Assembly: GCF_035967765.1 (NCBI RefSeq)
Contig: NZ_JAYWIT010000005.1
Length of the DNA stretch: 64,000 bases
Direction: 5' to 3' (one strand)
Source: Conexibacter stalactiti
GTDB taxonomy: Bacteria > Actinomycetota > Thermoleophilia > Solirubrobacterales > Solirubrobacteraceae
A program made the position numbers and the translations under genes. Below, in pieces: positions 7,239-16,487 of the stretch; the first letter of the stretch is position 1, and every line of letters begins with the position of its first letter. The notes beneath the pieces are model-generated. The model was not told the origin of the DNA, ran no database searches, and saw only the letters and a list, made by a program, of their open reading frames with translations.

Positions 7239-8641
7239 CGCGGCAGCGCTCCCAGCGAGCGCTCGAGCAGCGGCCGCGCCGCGTGCAGGCCGTGCTCGGC
7301 GACGGCGCGCAGGCCGTCGTCGTCCCACAGCTCCAGCGAGCGCAGCCACGCCTCGAACTCTGGCGCCGGCGCGCGGTCGAGCAGGCGCCGCACGACCGCC
7401 ACGTCGCGATAGCTGACCGACTGGTAGTTGAGCATCACGTCGTCGGATCCGGGCACGGCGATGACGAAGGCGCAGCCGGCCAGCGCCAACAGCATCAGCA
7501 GCTCGTCGTTGGAGCTCTGGTCGGCGTCGACGTGGTTCGTGTGGCAGACGTCGCATCCCATCGGCAGACCCAGCGCTTTGCCCATGAAGTGGTCCTCCAG
7601 TCCGGCGCGGGTGATCTGGCGCGCGTCGGCGAGGTACTCGGGGCCGATGAACCCGACGACCGTGTTGACGAGGAACGGGTCGAAATGCCGGGCGACGCCG
7701 TAGGCGCGCGCCTCCAGCGTGAGCTGGTCGACGCCGTGGTGCGCGCCTGCCGACAGGGCGCTGCCCTGGCCCGTCTCGAAGTACATGACCTGCTCCCCGA
7801 GGAACTCGCCGGGGCGCTCGAGGTGGTGGGCCAGCACCTCCTCGCGGCCGTCGGCCAACAGCTCGAGCGTGACTCCGAAGCTCGCGTTGGCGGCCTGCGT
7901 GCCGGCGATCGACTGGAACAGCAGGTCGACCGGCGCGCCCTGGCGCAGCGCTTCCAACTGGGTCGTGACGTGCGCCAGCACGCACGCCTGCGTCGGGATG
8001 CCCAGCTCGGCGATCAGCCCGTGCAGCGTGCGCATCTGCGTCGCCACGGCCTCGACCGAGTCGTTGACCGGGTTGACGCCGATCATCGCGTCGCCACAGC
8101 CGTGCAGCAGGCCGTCGAGCGTCGAGATCACCATCCCGTCGAGCGCGTCGGTGGGGTGGTTGGGCTGCGCGCGGACCGCGAGCGTCCCGCGCGCGCCGAC
8201 GGTGCTGCGGCAACGTGTCACGACCTCCAGCGGCGCCGCGGCCGCGACGAGGTCCTTGCTGCTCATCAGCTTGGCCACCGCGGCGACCAGCTCCGGGGTC
8301 AGCCCGTCGCGCAGGCCCGCACGCCAACGCCCGGCGAACGGCTCGGACAGCACCAGCTCGCGCAGCTCGCCGATCGTCAGCGAGCGCAGCTCGGTCGCTC
8401 GGTCGCGGTCGAGGTCGCGCTCGATCAGCGCCGTCACGTCGTCGTCGACGAGCGGCGTGTCGAGGATCTCGGCGACGCCGACGTCGGCGAGCGCGAGCTT
8501 CGCCGCGGCTCGCTCGCTGACCGAGCCGGCCGCGATCCCGGCGAGCGCGTCGCCGGACTTCGGCTCGTTGGCCTTGGCCAACAGCTCGCGCAGGTCATGG
8601 AAGCGGTAGGTGGTCCCGCGCAGGGTCGCGGTATGGCTCAC
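7235..8641 (-). CDS. eutB: Ethanolamine ammonia-lyase large subunit
   Basis: 468 residues, close to the usual EutB length, starting at GTG. The catalytic TIM-barrel landmarks are present: LFQSIAGTQAANASFGV, MYFETGQGSALSAGAHHGVD, GFIGPEYLADARQI, PMGCDVCHTNH and a late YQSVSYRDVAVVRRLL. It forms the active site for ethanolamine deamination with EutC. It is the first gene of a leftward operon and is divergent from the PucR-type regulator, which is the likely controller. Confidence 0.95.
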   Translation of the reverse strand: MSHTATLRGTTYRFHDLRELLAKANEPKSGDALAGIAAGSVSERAAAKLALADVGVAEILDTPLVDDDVTALIERDLDRDRATELRSLTIGELRELVLSEPFAGRWRAGLRDGLTPELVAAVAKLMSSKDLVAAAAPLEVVTRCRSTVGARGTLAVRAQPNHPTDALDGMVISTLDGLLHGCGDAMIGVNPVNDSVEAVATQMRTLHGLIAELGIPTQACVLAHVTTQLEALRQGAPVDLLFQSIAGTQAANASFGVTLELLADGREEVLAHHLERPGEFLGEQVMYFETGQGSALSAGAHHGVDQLTLEARAYGVARHFDPFLVNTVVGFIGPEYLADARQITRAGLEDHFMGKALGLPMGCDVCHTNHVDADQSSNDELLMLLALAGCAFVIAVPGSDDVMLNYQSVSYRDVAVVRRLLDRAPAPEFEAWLRSLELWDDDGLRAVAEHGLHAARPLLERSLGALPR

Positions 8642-8714
8642 GGTCGGCCTCTCTTCTTCGCCTCAACCATAGTGTGTCTTGAAGAATTAGATTGCGTATA
8701 GAAGAATAGACCAG
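8642..8714. promoter_or_regulatory. Divergent promoter region between eutB and the PucR regulator
   Basis: This short spacer is markedly AT-richer than its surroundings. It has a TATAGA box (8697-8702) just upstream of the regulator start, and repeated TCTTC/GAAGA half-sites, including the small palindrome TCTTGAAGA at about 8678. It must carry both promoters and probably the operator of the regulator. The half-site reading is inference. Confidence 0.45.
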
Positions 8715-10301
8715 GTGAACGCGACCTTGGAGGACGGCATCTCCGCGCTGAAGCAAGCGAGAAGCGAGTTGACGGGACTGACGTTGGCCGACCTGCTCGC
8801 CGTTCCGGAGCTGGGTCTCGAGCTGCTGACCGAGGAGCGCACGGCGCACGCGCGGCCGATCGCGGGGGCGCACAGCATCGAGATCGAGCGGCCGTCGCTG
8901 TGGCTGGCGCCCGACTGGGTGATGCTCACGACAGGGATCCGCCTGCTCGGTGACGAGGCGGCGCAGCGCACGCTCGTGCGCGAGCTGCACGCGAGCTCGG
9001 TCGCCGCGCTGGGCGTCGCCCGAGGCACGATCTTCGACGAGGTTCCGGACGCGATCGTCCAGGAGGCCGAGGCACTCTCGTTCGCCGTCTTCTCGGTGCC
9101 GGCAGAGACGCCGTTCCGCGAGGTGATGAGCAGCGTCCAGCGGTCCGTCCTGTCGTCGGAGCTGCGAATGATGCAGCGGCTGGCGTCGATCCAGCGCTAC
9201 CTCGTCGACGCGCTCGACACGCCCGCACCGCGGCCGCTGATCGTTCAGCGCCTGGCGTCGGTGCTGGACGGGGCGGCGGCGATCGTGACGCCGCAGCTGG
9301 AGCTGGAGTGCAGCAGCGGGGTGCTGCCCGAGCGCGCCGTCGAGGCGCTGCACGGCGCGCGCGCCGTGGTCCACGAGACCGTGCTGCCCCAACAGCGGGT
9401 GATCGCGGTCCCGCTGGAGCCGCAGGATGAGGGGCCGTGTGGCTGGATCGTCGTCGCGATCGGCGCGCCGGAGGCGCGGCGCGGGCTGGCCCGCGCGGCG
9501 GCGAAGGCGGCCGCCCCGCTGGTGCGTGCCGCCGTCCGGCTGCAGGACACGATGCGCGAGCAGGACCGCGCCCTGCGGCGGGCGCTGCTGGACGAGCTGC
9601 TGGGCGGCGGGCCCGTCGCCGCGGTGCAGCCGCGGGCGGTCGCGTTCGGCATCGACCTGAGCCGACCGCACCGCGTCGTGGCGCTCGCGCGCGCGGACCC
9701 TGACGGGGCGGAGGGGAGGACGATCGAAGACCTCGTCGCGCTGCGCCTCCACGCCGCCGGCGTCGCGCACCTGCAGACCAGCGCGCGCGACCGCACGGTG
9801 GTCCTGCTGGAGGCCGACGGCGCGGGGGTGCAGGCGCTGCGATCGCTCGTCGCGGGCGACGGGGCGCTGGTCGCCGGCGCGGGGCGCGAAGCGGTCGGCG
9901 CCGAGGACGTCGCGCACAGCGCCGCGGACGCACACGTGCTCATCGACGTCGCGTCGGCGGGCGACGGAGACGGCGGCGGGTGGCGCGACTTCGACGCGCT
10001 CGATCTGCCGCGCACCTTGCTCGCGCACGTGCCCGAGGTCGCGATCGGTCCCAAGACGGGCGCGCTTGCCGACGCGCTCGACTCGCGGCCGGGACTGCGC
10101 GAGGCGGTGATCGCCTGGTTCGCGCACGAGCTCGACACCACCGCCGCGGCGCAGGCGCTGCACCTGCATCCCAACTCGCTGCGCTACCGCCTCTCGCGTG
10201 TCGCGGAGGCGATCGGGAGTCCGTTGCGGTCGCCGGCGACGATCACCTCGCTGTACCTGCTGCTCGAGGCCGAGCGGCGCCACGAGCCCCCGCCCGCCTG
10301 A
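8715..10301 (+). CDS. PucR family transcriptional regulator
   Basis: 528 residues from GTG. The N-terminal PucR (purine catabolism regulator-like) domain is at about residues 16-140 (LTLADLLAVPELGLELLTEE, VMLTTGIRL). A middle region follows that fits the degenerate GGDEF-like domain of the CdaR/PucR group. The C-terminal HTH_30 domain is in the last 65 residues (AQALHLHPNSLRYRLSRVAE). Such proteins control use of purines, amines and other nitrogen compounds. Its position suggests it controls the eut operon to the left and possibly the importer to the right. Confidence 0.9.
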   Translation: MNATLEDGISALKQARSELTGLTLADLLAVPELGLELLTEERTAHARPIAGAHSIEIERPSLWLAPDWVMLTTGIRLLGDEAAQRTLVRELHASSVAALGVARGTIFDEVPDAIVQEAEALSFAVFSVPAETPFREVMSSVQRSVLSSELRMMQRLASIQRYLVDALDTPAPRPLIVQRLASVLDGAAAIVTPQLELECSSGVLPERAVEALHGARAVVHETVLPQQRVIAVPLEPQDEGPCGWIVVAIGAPEARRGLARAAAKAAAPLVRAAVRLQDTMREQDRALRRALLDELLGGGPVAAVQPRAVAFGIDLSRPHRVVALARADPDGAEGRTIEDLVALRLHAAGVAHLQTSARDRTVVLLEADGAGVQALRSLVAGDGALVAGAGREAVGAEDVAHSAADAHVLIDVASAGDGDGGGWRDFDALDLPRTLLAHVPEVAIGPKTGALADALDSRPGLREAVIAWFAHELDTTAAAQALHLHPNSLRYRLSRVAEAIGSPLRSPATITSLYLLLEAERRHEPPPA

Positions 10302-10427
10302 CGTGCGCGCCGCCTCGTGCGATGCACAACGGGGGTCCCCGGTGTTTGTGGGACGGACGGTGGCGGCGAGCCGGCGGCACGGGGAGGGTTTGCCGGCATC
10401 GCTTCAGTACCGATCGAGGAGCTGCGC

Positions 10428-11516
10428 ATGAGGGAAGAGAATGTCGGCATCGTCGCGCGTCGTCGCGTGCGGGTCGCCACACTGATGGCCGTCGGCCTGT
10501 CCGCGGTTGCGTTCGGCGCCTGCGGGTCGTCCGACGACGAAGCGTCGACGGGCACGGCCGCCCAGGGATCGACGTCGAGCGGCTCGGCGGAGGCGTCGGC
10601 GGCTGCGCTGGAGGGCAAGAGAATCGCCGTCGTCAGCTGCGCCGGCGCGCAGAACCCGTGGTGCGGCGCGTTCAACGAGGACCTGACACACGGGCTCGAG
10701 GAAGGCGGCGCCAGAGTCACGGTGCTGGAGGACCCGCAGGATCCGGCCGTGCGCGCCCAGCACTTCAACCAGGCGCTGTCGCTGCGCCCCGACCTGATCG
10801 TCTTCACCGCGCTGGACTCCGACTCCAGCGTCCCGCTGTTCCGGCGCGCCGAGGCGGCGGGCATCCCCGTCGTCAACTACAACCAGAGACTCGAGGGCGA
10901 GGCCGCCGAGCTGGTCACCGCCTCGGTCATCTGGAGCGACGAGGAGCTGGGCCAGGCGCTGGCCAGAAACCTCGTCGGAGGCCTCGAAGCGGCCGGCTAC
11001 AGAGAAGCGAATCTGCTCGGCATCACGGGTACCGCCTCGCTGCCCCAGACGAGAGACCTCGTGAGGGGCTTCGAGAGCGTGATGGCGAGATACCCGCAGT
11101 ACAGAACGATCTCGATCGAGGACTCCAACTACGACCCCAACCGGGCGGCCGAGCTCGCCAGCCAGATCTTCGCCCAGGCGCGGGCCAGAGGCGGGATCCA
11201 GGGCGTCTGGGCCAATGTCGACTACATCGCCGCCGCCGCGGCCGGCGCCGCCGAGCAGGCCGGCCTCAGACCGGGGACCAGATCGGGTGACCTCGTGGTC
11301 GCCGCCGGCGCGTGCGCCTCGGCCGGCGTGAACGCGATCAGGGCCGGGACGCAGGTCGGCACTGGGACCAAGACCCCGCGCCAGACGGCCGAGGCGGTCA
11401 CCGAGACGGTCGACAGAGTGCTCGCCGGTGAGGACGTCGAGAAGGTCACCGTCCTCGCGCCCGACCAGGTGACGGCCGACAACCTCGACGAGTTCGTCGA
11501 GCTGTGCTCGTACTGA
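10428..11516 (+). CDS. Sugar-type ABC transporter substrate-binding lipoprotein
   Basis: 362 residues, ATG with GAGGA upstream. The signal peptide ends in a lipobox-like AFGAC with Cys32 as the probable lipidated residue, followed by an Asp/Ser/Thr-rich linker. The fold is that of type I periplasmic binding proteins of the ribose/xylose group (RIAVVSCAGAQNPWCGAFN, NYNQRL, GVWANVDYIAAAAAGAAEQAG). First gene of a four-gene importer cluster. Arginine is encoded almost only by AGA/AGG here. The ligand is unknown; sugar-type binding proteins also carry purine nucleosides and autoinducers. Confidence 0.9.
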   Translation: MREENVGIVARRRVRVATLMAVGLSAVAFGACGSSDDEASTGTAAQGSTSSGSAEASAAALEGKRIAVVSCAGAQNPWCGAFNEDLTHGLEEGGARVTVLEDPQDPAVRAQHFNQALSLRPDLIVFTALDSDSSVPLFRRAEAAGIPVVNYNQRLEGEAAELVTASVIWSDEELGQALARNLVGGLEAAGYREANLLGITGTASLPQTRDLVRGFESVMARYPQYRTISIEDSNYDPNRAAELASQIFAQARARGGIQGVWANVDYIAAAAAGAAEQAGLRPGTRSGDLVVAAGACASAGVNAIRAGTQVGTGTKTPRQTAEAVTETVDRVLAGEDVEKVTVLAPDQVTADNLDEFVELCSY

Positions 11517-11543
11517 CCGTCGCTGGCGGCAGCAGGTGAAGCG

Positions 11544-13145
11544 ATGACGTCGTCACCAGACACCACCGGCACGCAGGCGGGCAGCGCGTCCTCCGTCGAG
11601 GAGGGCGCGCCTGCCGTACCGCTCGTCGAGGTGCGCTCGGCCTCGAAGGCGTACGGGCCGACGGTCGCCCTGCGCGAGGTCTCGCTGTCGGTCGGCGCCG
11701 GCGAGATCCACGGGCTGTGCGGCCAGAACGGGGCCGGCAAGAGCACGCTCGTGAAGGTGCTCGCCGGCCTCGTGCAGCTGGACTCCGGAACGGTCCTGCT
11801 CGACGGGCGGCCAATCGAGCTGTCACGCCCACTCGACGCACAGCACCACGGGATCGCGCTCGTCGACCAGGAGCTCAGCGTCGTGCCGGCGCTGACGGTC
11901 GAGGAGAACATCCTGCTCGGCGGCGCCGGGCGCCCGTTCGTGCGGCGCCGCGCCGCCGACAGGGCGCGCGCCCGGGAGCTGCTCGAGCGGGTCGGGCTGT
12001 CGCAGCTGTCCCCCGACGCACGCGTCGAGTCGCTGTCGATGGCCCAGCGCCAGCTCGTCGAGATCGCGCGGCTGCTGGGCCGTGAGGCGAGGCTGCTGAT
12101 CCTCGATGAGCCGACCGCGTCGCTCAGCCGAGCCGACAGCCTCGTGGTCTTCGCCGCGCTGCGGGAGCTCGCGGCACGGGGGCACAGCGTGCTCTACGTC
12201 TCGCACCGCCTCGACGAGGTTCTCGACCTCTGCGACCGCGTCACCGTCGTGCGAGACGGCGCACGGGTCGCCGACGAGTCGGCGACCGCGTTGGAGCCCG
12301 CTCGCTTGATCGAGCTGATCATGGGAGACCTGCACCGGCACGAGCGCGCCGCGAACGCCGCGCGCAGCGCACCCGACGCGTCCGACGCGGTCGAGCTGGT
12401 GGTGCGCGTCGCGCAGCCTCCGCGGATCGGCGGGGTCGCGTTGAGGATCCGCGCCGGCAGCATCGTCGGGCTGGCCGGGCAGGTCGGCTCCGGCACGTCC
12501 GAGCTGCTGCGCGCGCTGGCGGGCCTGGAGCCGGGCGGGACCGCGTCGATCGAGCTGCCGGGCGGGCGTGTCGCACGACCCACGAGCAGCCGCGCCGCGC
12601 AGGCGGCGGGGATCGACTTCGTCTCCAACGACCGCAAGGGCGAGGGCCTGTTCCTGGAGCGCTCCGTCGGCGAGAACCTCGTCGCGACGCGGCTGGACCG
12701 CATCAGCCGCGCCGGCATCGTCGGCCGCCGCGCGCTGCGTGAGGTTGCCGGCAGGCTCTCCGAGCGCGTTCACGTCAAGACGCGCGGGCTCGACGCGGGC
12801 GTGCTCGAGCTCAGCGGCGGCAACCAGCAGAAGGTCTTCATCGGTCGCTGCCTCGAGCGCGGCAGCGACCGCATCCTGTTGCTCGACGAGCCGACCCGCG
12901 GCGTCGACGTCCACGGTCGCGCCGAGATCCACGACCTCGTGCGCGAAGCGGCGGGCAACGGCACGACGGTGATCTTCGCCTCGGGTGAGCCCGACGAGGT
13001 GCTCGACCTCGCCGACGTCGTCGTCTGCCTGCACGGCGGCGACGTGGTCGCCGTGCGCCGTGCCGAAGAGATGACGGCGAGCGACCTGCTCGCCGAGACG
13101 ACGCGCGGCCGCGCCGCCGCGACGGAGGAACCTGATGGACGCTAG
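11544..13145 (+). CDS. Sugar-type ABC importer ATPase, two fused ATPase domains (RbsA-like)
   Basis: 533 residues with two nucleotide-binding domains in tandem. The first has an intact Walker A (GQNGAGKST, 60-68), signature-like LSMAQRQ and Walker B LLILDEPT. The second has the altered P-loop GQVGSGTSE usual for the C-terminal half of this family, with signature LSGGNQQK and Walker B ILLLDEPTRGVD. It energises import of the ligand bound by the preceding lipoprotein. It overlaps the next permease gene by 11 bases. Confidence 0.93.
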   Translation: MTSSPDTTGTQAGSASSVEEGAPAVPLVEVRSASKAYGPTVALREVSLSVGAGEIHGLCGQNGAGKSTLVKVLAGLVQLDSGTVLLDGRPIELSRPLDAQHHGIALVDQELSVVPALTVEENILLGGAGRPFVRRRAADRARARELLERVGLSQLSPDARVESLSMAQRQLVEIARLLGREARLLILDEPTASLSRADSLVVFAALRELAARGHSVLYVSHRLDEVLDLCDRVTVVRDGARVADESATALEPARLIELIMGDLHRHERAANAARSAPDASDAVELVVRVAQPPRIGGVALRIRAGSIVGLAGQVGSGTSELLRALAGLEPGGTASIELPGGRVARPTSSRAAQAAGIDFVSNDRKGEGLFLERSVGENLVATRLDRISRAGIVGRRALREVAGRLSERVHVKTRGLDAGVLELSGGNQQKVFIGRCLERGSDRILLLDEPTRGVDVHGRAEIHDLVREAAGNGTTVIFASGEPDEVLDLADVVVCLHGGDVVAVRRAEEMTASDLLAETTRGRAAATEEPDGR

Positions 13146-14142
13146 AAGGAACCCGGGGCTGCTGGTCCCGGCGCTCGCCGACGGCGGGGCCGCGGCCGCG
13201 CCGTCCAGGTGGCGCGTCAGCTCGGCGGTGACGCTGCAGCGTGGGGTGATCGGGGCGGGGTTGGCGCTGCTGCTGTTCTTCGCCCTGACGACCGACGGCT
13301 TCTTCACGGTCGCCAACGCGAAGGCGATCGCCACCGCCGCTTCGCTCGTCGGGCTCGTGGCGATCGGGCAGACGTTGATCATGCTCGGCGGCTCCGGGAT
13401 GTCGCTGTCGCTCGGCATGACCTCCGCTGTGAGTGCGATGGCGTTCGTCGGGCTGCTCGGGGAGGGCGTCGTCATCGCGCTGCTGGGGGCGCTCGTGCTG
13501 GCCGCCGTGACGACGGGCATCCAGGGCTTCGTCGTAGGCCGCTGGGCGGCCAACGCCGTGATCGTGACGATCGCCGCCGGGCTGCTGCTGGAGGGCTTCG
13601 GCTCGTGGGCGGCGGGCCACGGCGATCTCACCCCGACGGTCGACCGCGACGTGTACGCGTTCCTCGGCAGACCGCTGCTCGGCATCCCGTTCCCGGTCTA
13701 CGCCTTCGCCGTCGCGGCGCTCGTCGTGCAGTGGATGCTGCGGCGCACACGCGACGGCAGAACCCTGCTGCTGGTCGGCAGCAGCCGCGAGGCCGCGCGC
13801 GCAGCGGCGCTGCCGCTGACGCGCACGGCCGTGTTCGCCTTCTCGATCGCGGGGGTGTGCGCGGCGTTGACGGGCATCATGGTCGCGGCGACCCAGCACC
13901 ACGCGTCGCTCTCGATCCAGGGCAACTACACGTTCGACTCGATCGCGGCGACGCTGGTCGGCGGCACGCTCATCTCGGGCGGCCGCGGCTCGGTCACGCG
14001 CACCTTGATCGGCGCGCTCGTGATCGCGGCCGTCACCGACATCGCGCTGCTGCGCGGCTACAGCAGCGGCGTGCAGACGCTCGTCAAGGGTCTGCTGGTG
14101 CTCGTCGCCGTCATCCTCGTCCGTCTCACCGCTCGCAGATGA
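13135..14142 (+). CDS. Sugar-type ABC importer permease (RbsC family), first
   Basis: 335 residues, strongly hydrophobic after an N-terminal cytoplasmic tail of about 30 residues. It has the BPD_transp_2 pattern of roughly ten membrane segments: QTLIMLGGSGMSLSLGMTSA in the middle and GGTLISGGRGSV near the C-terminal end, the region that contacts the ATPase. The ATG start overlaps the ATPase gene. It pairs with the second permease to form a heterodimeric channel. Confidence 0.9.
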   Translation: MDARRNPGLLVPALADGGAAAAPSRWRVSSAVTLQRGVIGAGLALLLFFALTTDGFFTVANAKAIATAASLVGLVAIGQTLIMLGGSGMSLSLGMTSAVSAMAFVGLLGEGVVIALLGALVLAAVTTGIQGFVVGRWAANAVIVTIAAGLLLEGFGSWAAGHGDLTPTVDRDVYAFLGRPLLGIPFPVYAFAVAALVVQWMLRRTRDGRTLLLVGSSREAARAAALPLTRTAVFAFSIAGVCAALTGIMVAATQHHASLSIQGNYTFDSIAATLVGGTLISGGRGSVTRTLIGALVIAAVTDIALLRGYSSGVQTLVKGLLVLVAVILVRLTARR

Positions 14143-14162
14143 CCCCGTCCCGAAGAGGAAGC

Positions 14163-15203
14163 ATGAGCTTCAGACCCAAGACGCTCGCGCGCGGGCTGCG
14201 CGCCGAAGGTGGCGCGCTGCTGCCGGTCGCCGTGCTGGTCGTGATGGCGGTCGTGTTCGTCGTGTTGGTCGGCACCGCCGACCAGTCGATCACGTCCGCC
14301 AACGGCTACAACATCCTGCAGAACGTCGCGCTCTACGGCTGGGTCGCGCTCGCGCTGGGCCTGACGATGATCGCCGGCGAGTTCGACCTCTCGACGCCGG
14401 CGATGTTCACGCTCGGCGGCGTGGTCGCCGCGCTCGTCGGGGGCTCGCCAGCCGTCGCGATCGGCGCGGCGGTGGCGGCGGGGATCGTCGTCGGCGTGGT
14501 CCAAGGCCTGCTCGTCGCGCGGCTGGACATCAGCTCGGTCGCCGTCACGCTGGCCGGCTACATCGTGCTGTCGGGCGTCGCCCTGACGGTGTCGGGCAAC
14601 GAGATCACGACGCACACCAACCTCGACTTCGGCTTCGAGATCGACAGACCGATCCTGGAGGTCTTCTCCGTCCGCAGCCTCGTCGTGTTGGCGGGCTTCG
14701 CGCTGATCGGCCTGCTGCTGCGCTACACGCGCATCGGCACCGAGCTGCGCGCGGTCGGCAACGACCGCCGCGCGGCGCGTGTCGCGGGCGTGCCGATCGC
14801 CCGCCGCGTCGTGCTCGTGTTCGTGCTCTCGGCAGTCGGCGCGGCCGCCTCCGGCGCGCTCGTCAGCTACAGCCTCTCGACGGCGGCGCCCAACGTGAAC
14901 CTCGAGCCGCTGATCTTCGGCGTGACCGCGATCGTGCTCGGGGGCGTCAGCGTCTACGGCGGCAAGGGCACCGCACTGGGGATCCTCATCGGCGTGATCG
15001 CGCTGAGCCTGCTGGAAGAGGGGCTCGTACTGCTTGCGATCCCGGACTACGTCGCGAACATCGTGACCGGCGGTCTGCTCGCCGTCGTCGCGCTGATCGC
15101 GGCGCCGGACCTGCTGCGCGGTGGTGTCGCGGCGCTCCGGCGCGACCGCCACGAGGGCGCGGCAGGGGCGCCGGTCGACGCGACCGGCGCGACCTCCCGC
15201 TGA
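14163..15203 (+). CDS. Sugar-type ABC importer permease (RbsC family), second
   Basis: 346 residues from an ATG preceded by AGAGGAAG. Hydrophobic segments alternate with short loops. The family motif MIAGEFDLSTPAMFTLGGVV corresponds to the GGIDLS region of RbsC, and GGVSVYGGKGTALGILIG is the C-terminal coupling region. The coding region ends just before a strong hairpin terminator, closing the importer operon. Confidence 0.9.
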   Translation: MSFRPKTLARGLRAEGGALLPVAVLVVMAVVFVVLVGTADQSITSANGYNILQNVALYGWVALALGLTMIAGEFDLSTPAMFTLGGVVAALVGGSPAVAIGAAVAAGIVVGVVQGLLVARLDISSVAVTLAGYIVLSGVALTVSGNEITTHTNLDFGFEIDRPILEVFSVRSLVVLAGFALIGLLLRYTRIGTELRAVGNDRRAARVAGVPIARRVVLVFVLSAVGAAASGALVSYSLSTAAPNVNLEPLIFGVTAIVLGGVSVYGGKGTALGILIGVIALSLLEEGLVLLAIPDYVANIVTGGLLAVVALIAAPDLLRGGVAALRRDRHEGAAGAPVDATGATSR

Positions 15204-15234
15204 CGCCGAGCGGGCGACGACGCGGCAAGCGCGG

Positions 15235-15275
15235 AAAGGGGGGCGGCGGCGCCATCGGCGCCGCCGCCCCCCTTT
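15235..15275. terminator. Bidirectional hairpin terminator
   Basis: A perfect 19-base stem (15235-15253 with 15257-15275) surrounds a 3-base loop. The outer ends are AAA/TTT, so either strand ends in a short T run. It lies between the convergent permease and luciferase-like monooxygenase genes and can serve both. Confidence 0.9.
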
Positions 15276-15302
15276 CGTTGCCCCCGCGACGCTCCCGGCT
15301 GG

Positions 15303-16289
15303 TCAGGCGGTCGTCGTCGCCGGGGCGACGTCGAGGAGCGGCATCACCTCAGCGCCGAACCGCGGCAGTTCCTGCTCGATCGGGTCGAACTGCAGCAGCG
15401 CCATCTCGACGCCGAGCTCCTGGTAGCGGGCGATCTGGTCGGCGACGTCCTGCGGCGTGCCCCAGGTGCCGCTCTTGAGGCCCTCGGTGTGGATCGCGGC
15501 GAGGCGGTCGGTCTTGCCGAGCTCGGCGAGCTCCTCGACGCGGCGCTCGATGTCGGCGCGCCGGTCGCCCCACATCACGAACGTGCTCAGCGCGAAGCGC
15601 ACCGTGCGACCGTGCGCTTCCGCGCGGCGGCGCACGTCGGCGATCAGCTCGGCGGCCGACTCGACGTCCTTGCCATGCAGGAAGAACCAGTCGCACTCGA
15701 CCGCGGTCAGCTCGCGGCCCGCCTCTGAGGAGCCGCCCACGAATGTCGGCGGGAAGGGTTGCTGCACCGGCTTGGGCTGCAGGTCGACGGCGTCGAGCTC
15801 GTAGTACTCGCCTCTCATCGTGGCGGGCTGCTGGGACCACATCTGCTTGATCGCGCGGATGTACTCCGCTGAGCGTGCGTAGCGGTCGTCGTGCTCGTGC
15901 CAGGTCCCGCCGTACATCGTGTGCTGACGGACGTGGGTCGGCATGTCGTTGCCGGACACGAGGTTGATGTGGAAGCGGCCGCGGCTGATCTGGTCGATGT
16001 TGGCGCCCATCTTCGCGATCACCTGCGGCTGGATCAGATCGGTGTGGACTGCCGTGATCATGTGGATGCGCTCTGTGACGGCGGCGAGCGCGGCTGTCGT
16101 CGTCAGCGCCTCCAGCACGGGCCCGAACCAGCGCACCGCGATCAGCGTGTACTCGAAGCCGAGCTGCTCGGCGGTGAGCGTCACCTGCTTGAGCTGCTCC
16201 CAAGTGGGGTCGACGGGGTCGTCGCCCCCGTGTCGTTCCTTCCAGCCGCCGGTGCTGATCGGCGCCCAGAAGCCGAGCGAGAGACTCAT
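15303..16289 (-). CDS. Luciferase-like (LLM) FMN-dependent monooxygenase
   Basis: 328 residues forming a luciferase-type TIM barrel. Typical blocks are LGFEYTLIAVRWFG, IHMITAVHTDLIQPQVIAKM, SRGRFHINLVSGND and PTFVGGSSEAGRE. This group (SsuD, SfnG, RutA relatives) uses reduced FMN from a partner reductase to oxygenate sulfonates, sulfones or ring amides. It is divergent from a PuuE-like deacetylase. The nearest reductase in the window is the RibB-like fusion. Substrate unknown. Confidence 0.88.
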   Translation of the reverse strand: MSLSLGFWAPISTGGWKERHGGDDPVDPTWEQLKQVTLTAEQLGFEYTLIAVRWFGPVLEALTTTAALAAVTERIHMITAVHTDLIQPQVIAKMGANIDQISRGRFHINLVSGNDMPTHVRQHTMYGGTWHEHDDRYARSAEYIRAIKQMWSQQPATMRGEYYELDAVDLQPKPVQQPFPPTFVGGSSEAGRELTAVECDWFFLHGKDVESAAELIADVRRRAEAHGRTVRFALSTFVMWGDRRADIERRVEELAELGKTDRLAAIHTEGLKSGTWGTPQDVADQIARYQELGVEMALLQFDPIEQELPRFGAEVMPLLDVAPATTTA

Positions 16290-16487
16290 GGGGATCGTTC
16301 CTCCTTGGTGTTTGGAGTGAGCCTCGACGGTCGCTCGCGCGTCGGCAATCGTGCGATCCGCAAACGCACCGCGCCGCTTTCGTGCGTCCGCCGTCGGCGC
16401 GCGCCGCTGCGGCGCGCACGAGGCCGGCGCGCGCGCTTTGTGCGAACCACGGGAGACGGCGGGCCGGCCGGTCGCGACGATCGGGAG

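Noticed and set aside
8595..10283. Long minus-strand open frame opposite the PucR gene
   Set aside because: It is Arg/Gln/His-rich with no motif and mirrors GC-biased third positions of the real gene; PucR motifs on the + strand are decisive.
12400..12560. Altered Walker A in the second domain of the sugar-type ATPase
   Set aside because: Altered C-terminal P-loops are usual for RbsA-type double ATPases, so this is not a defect.
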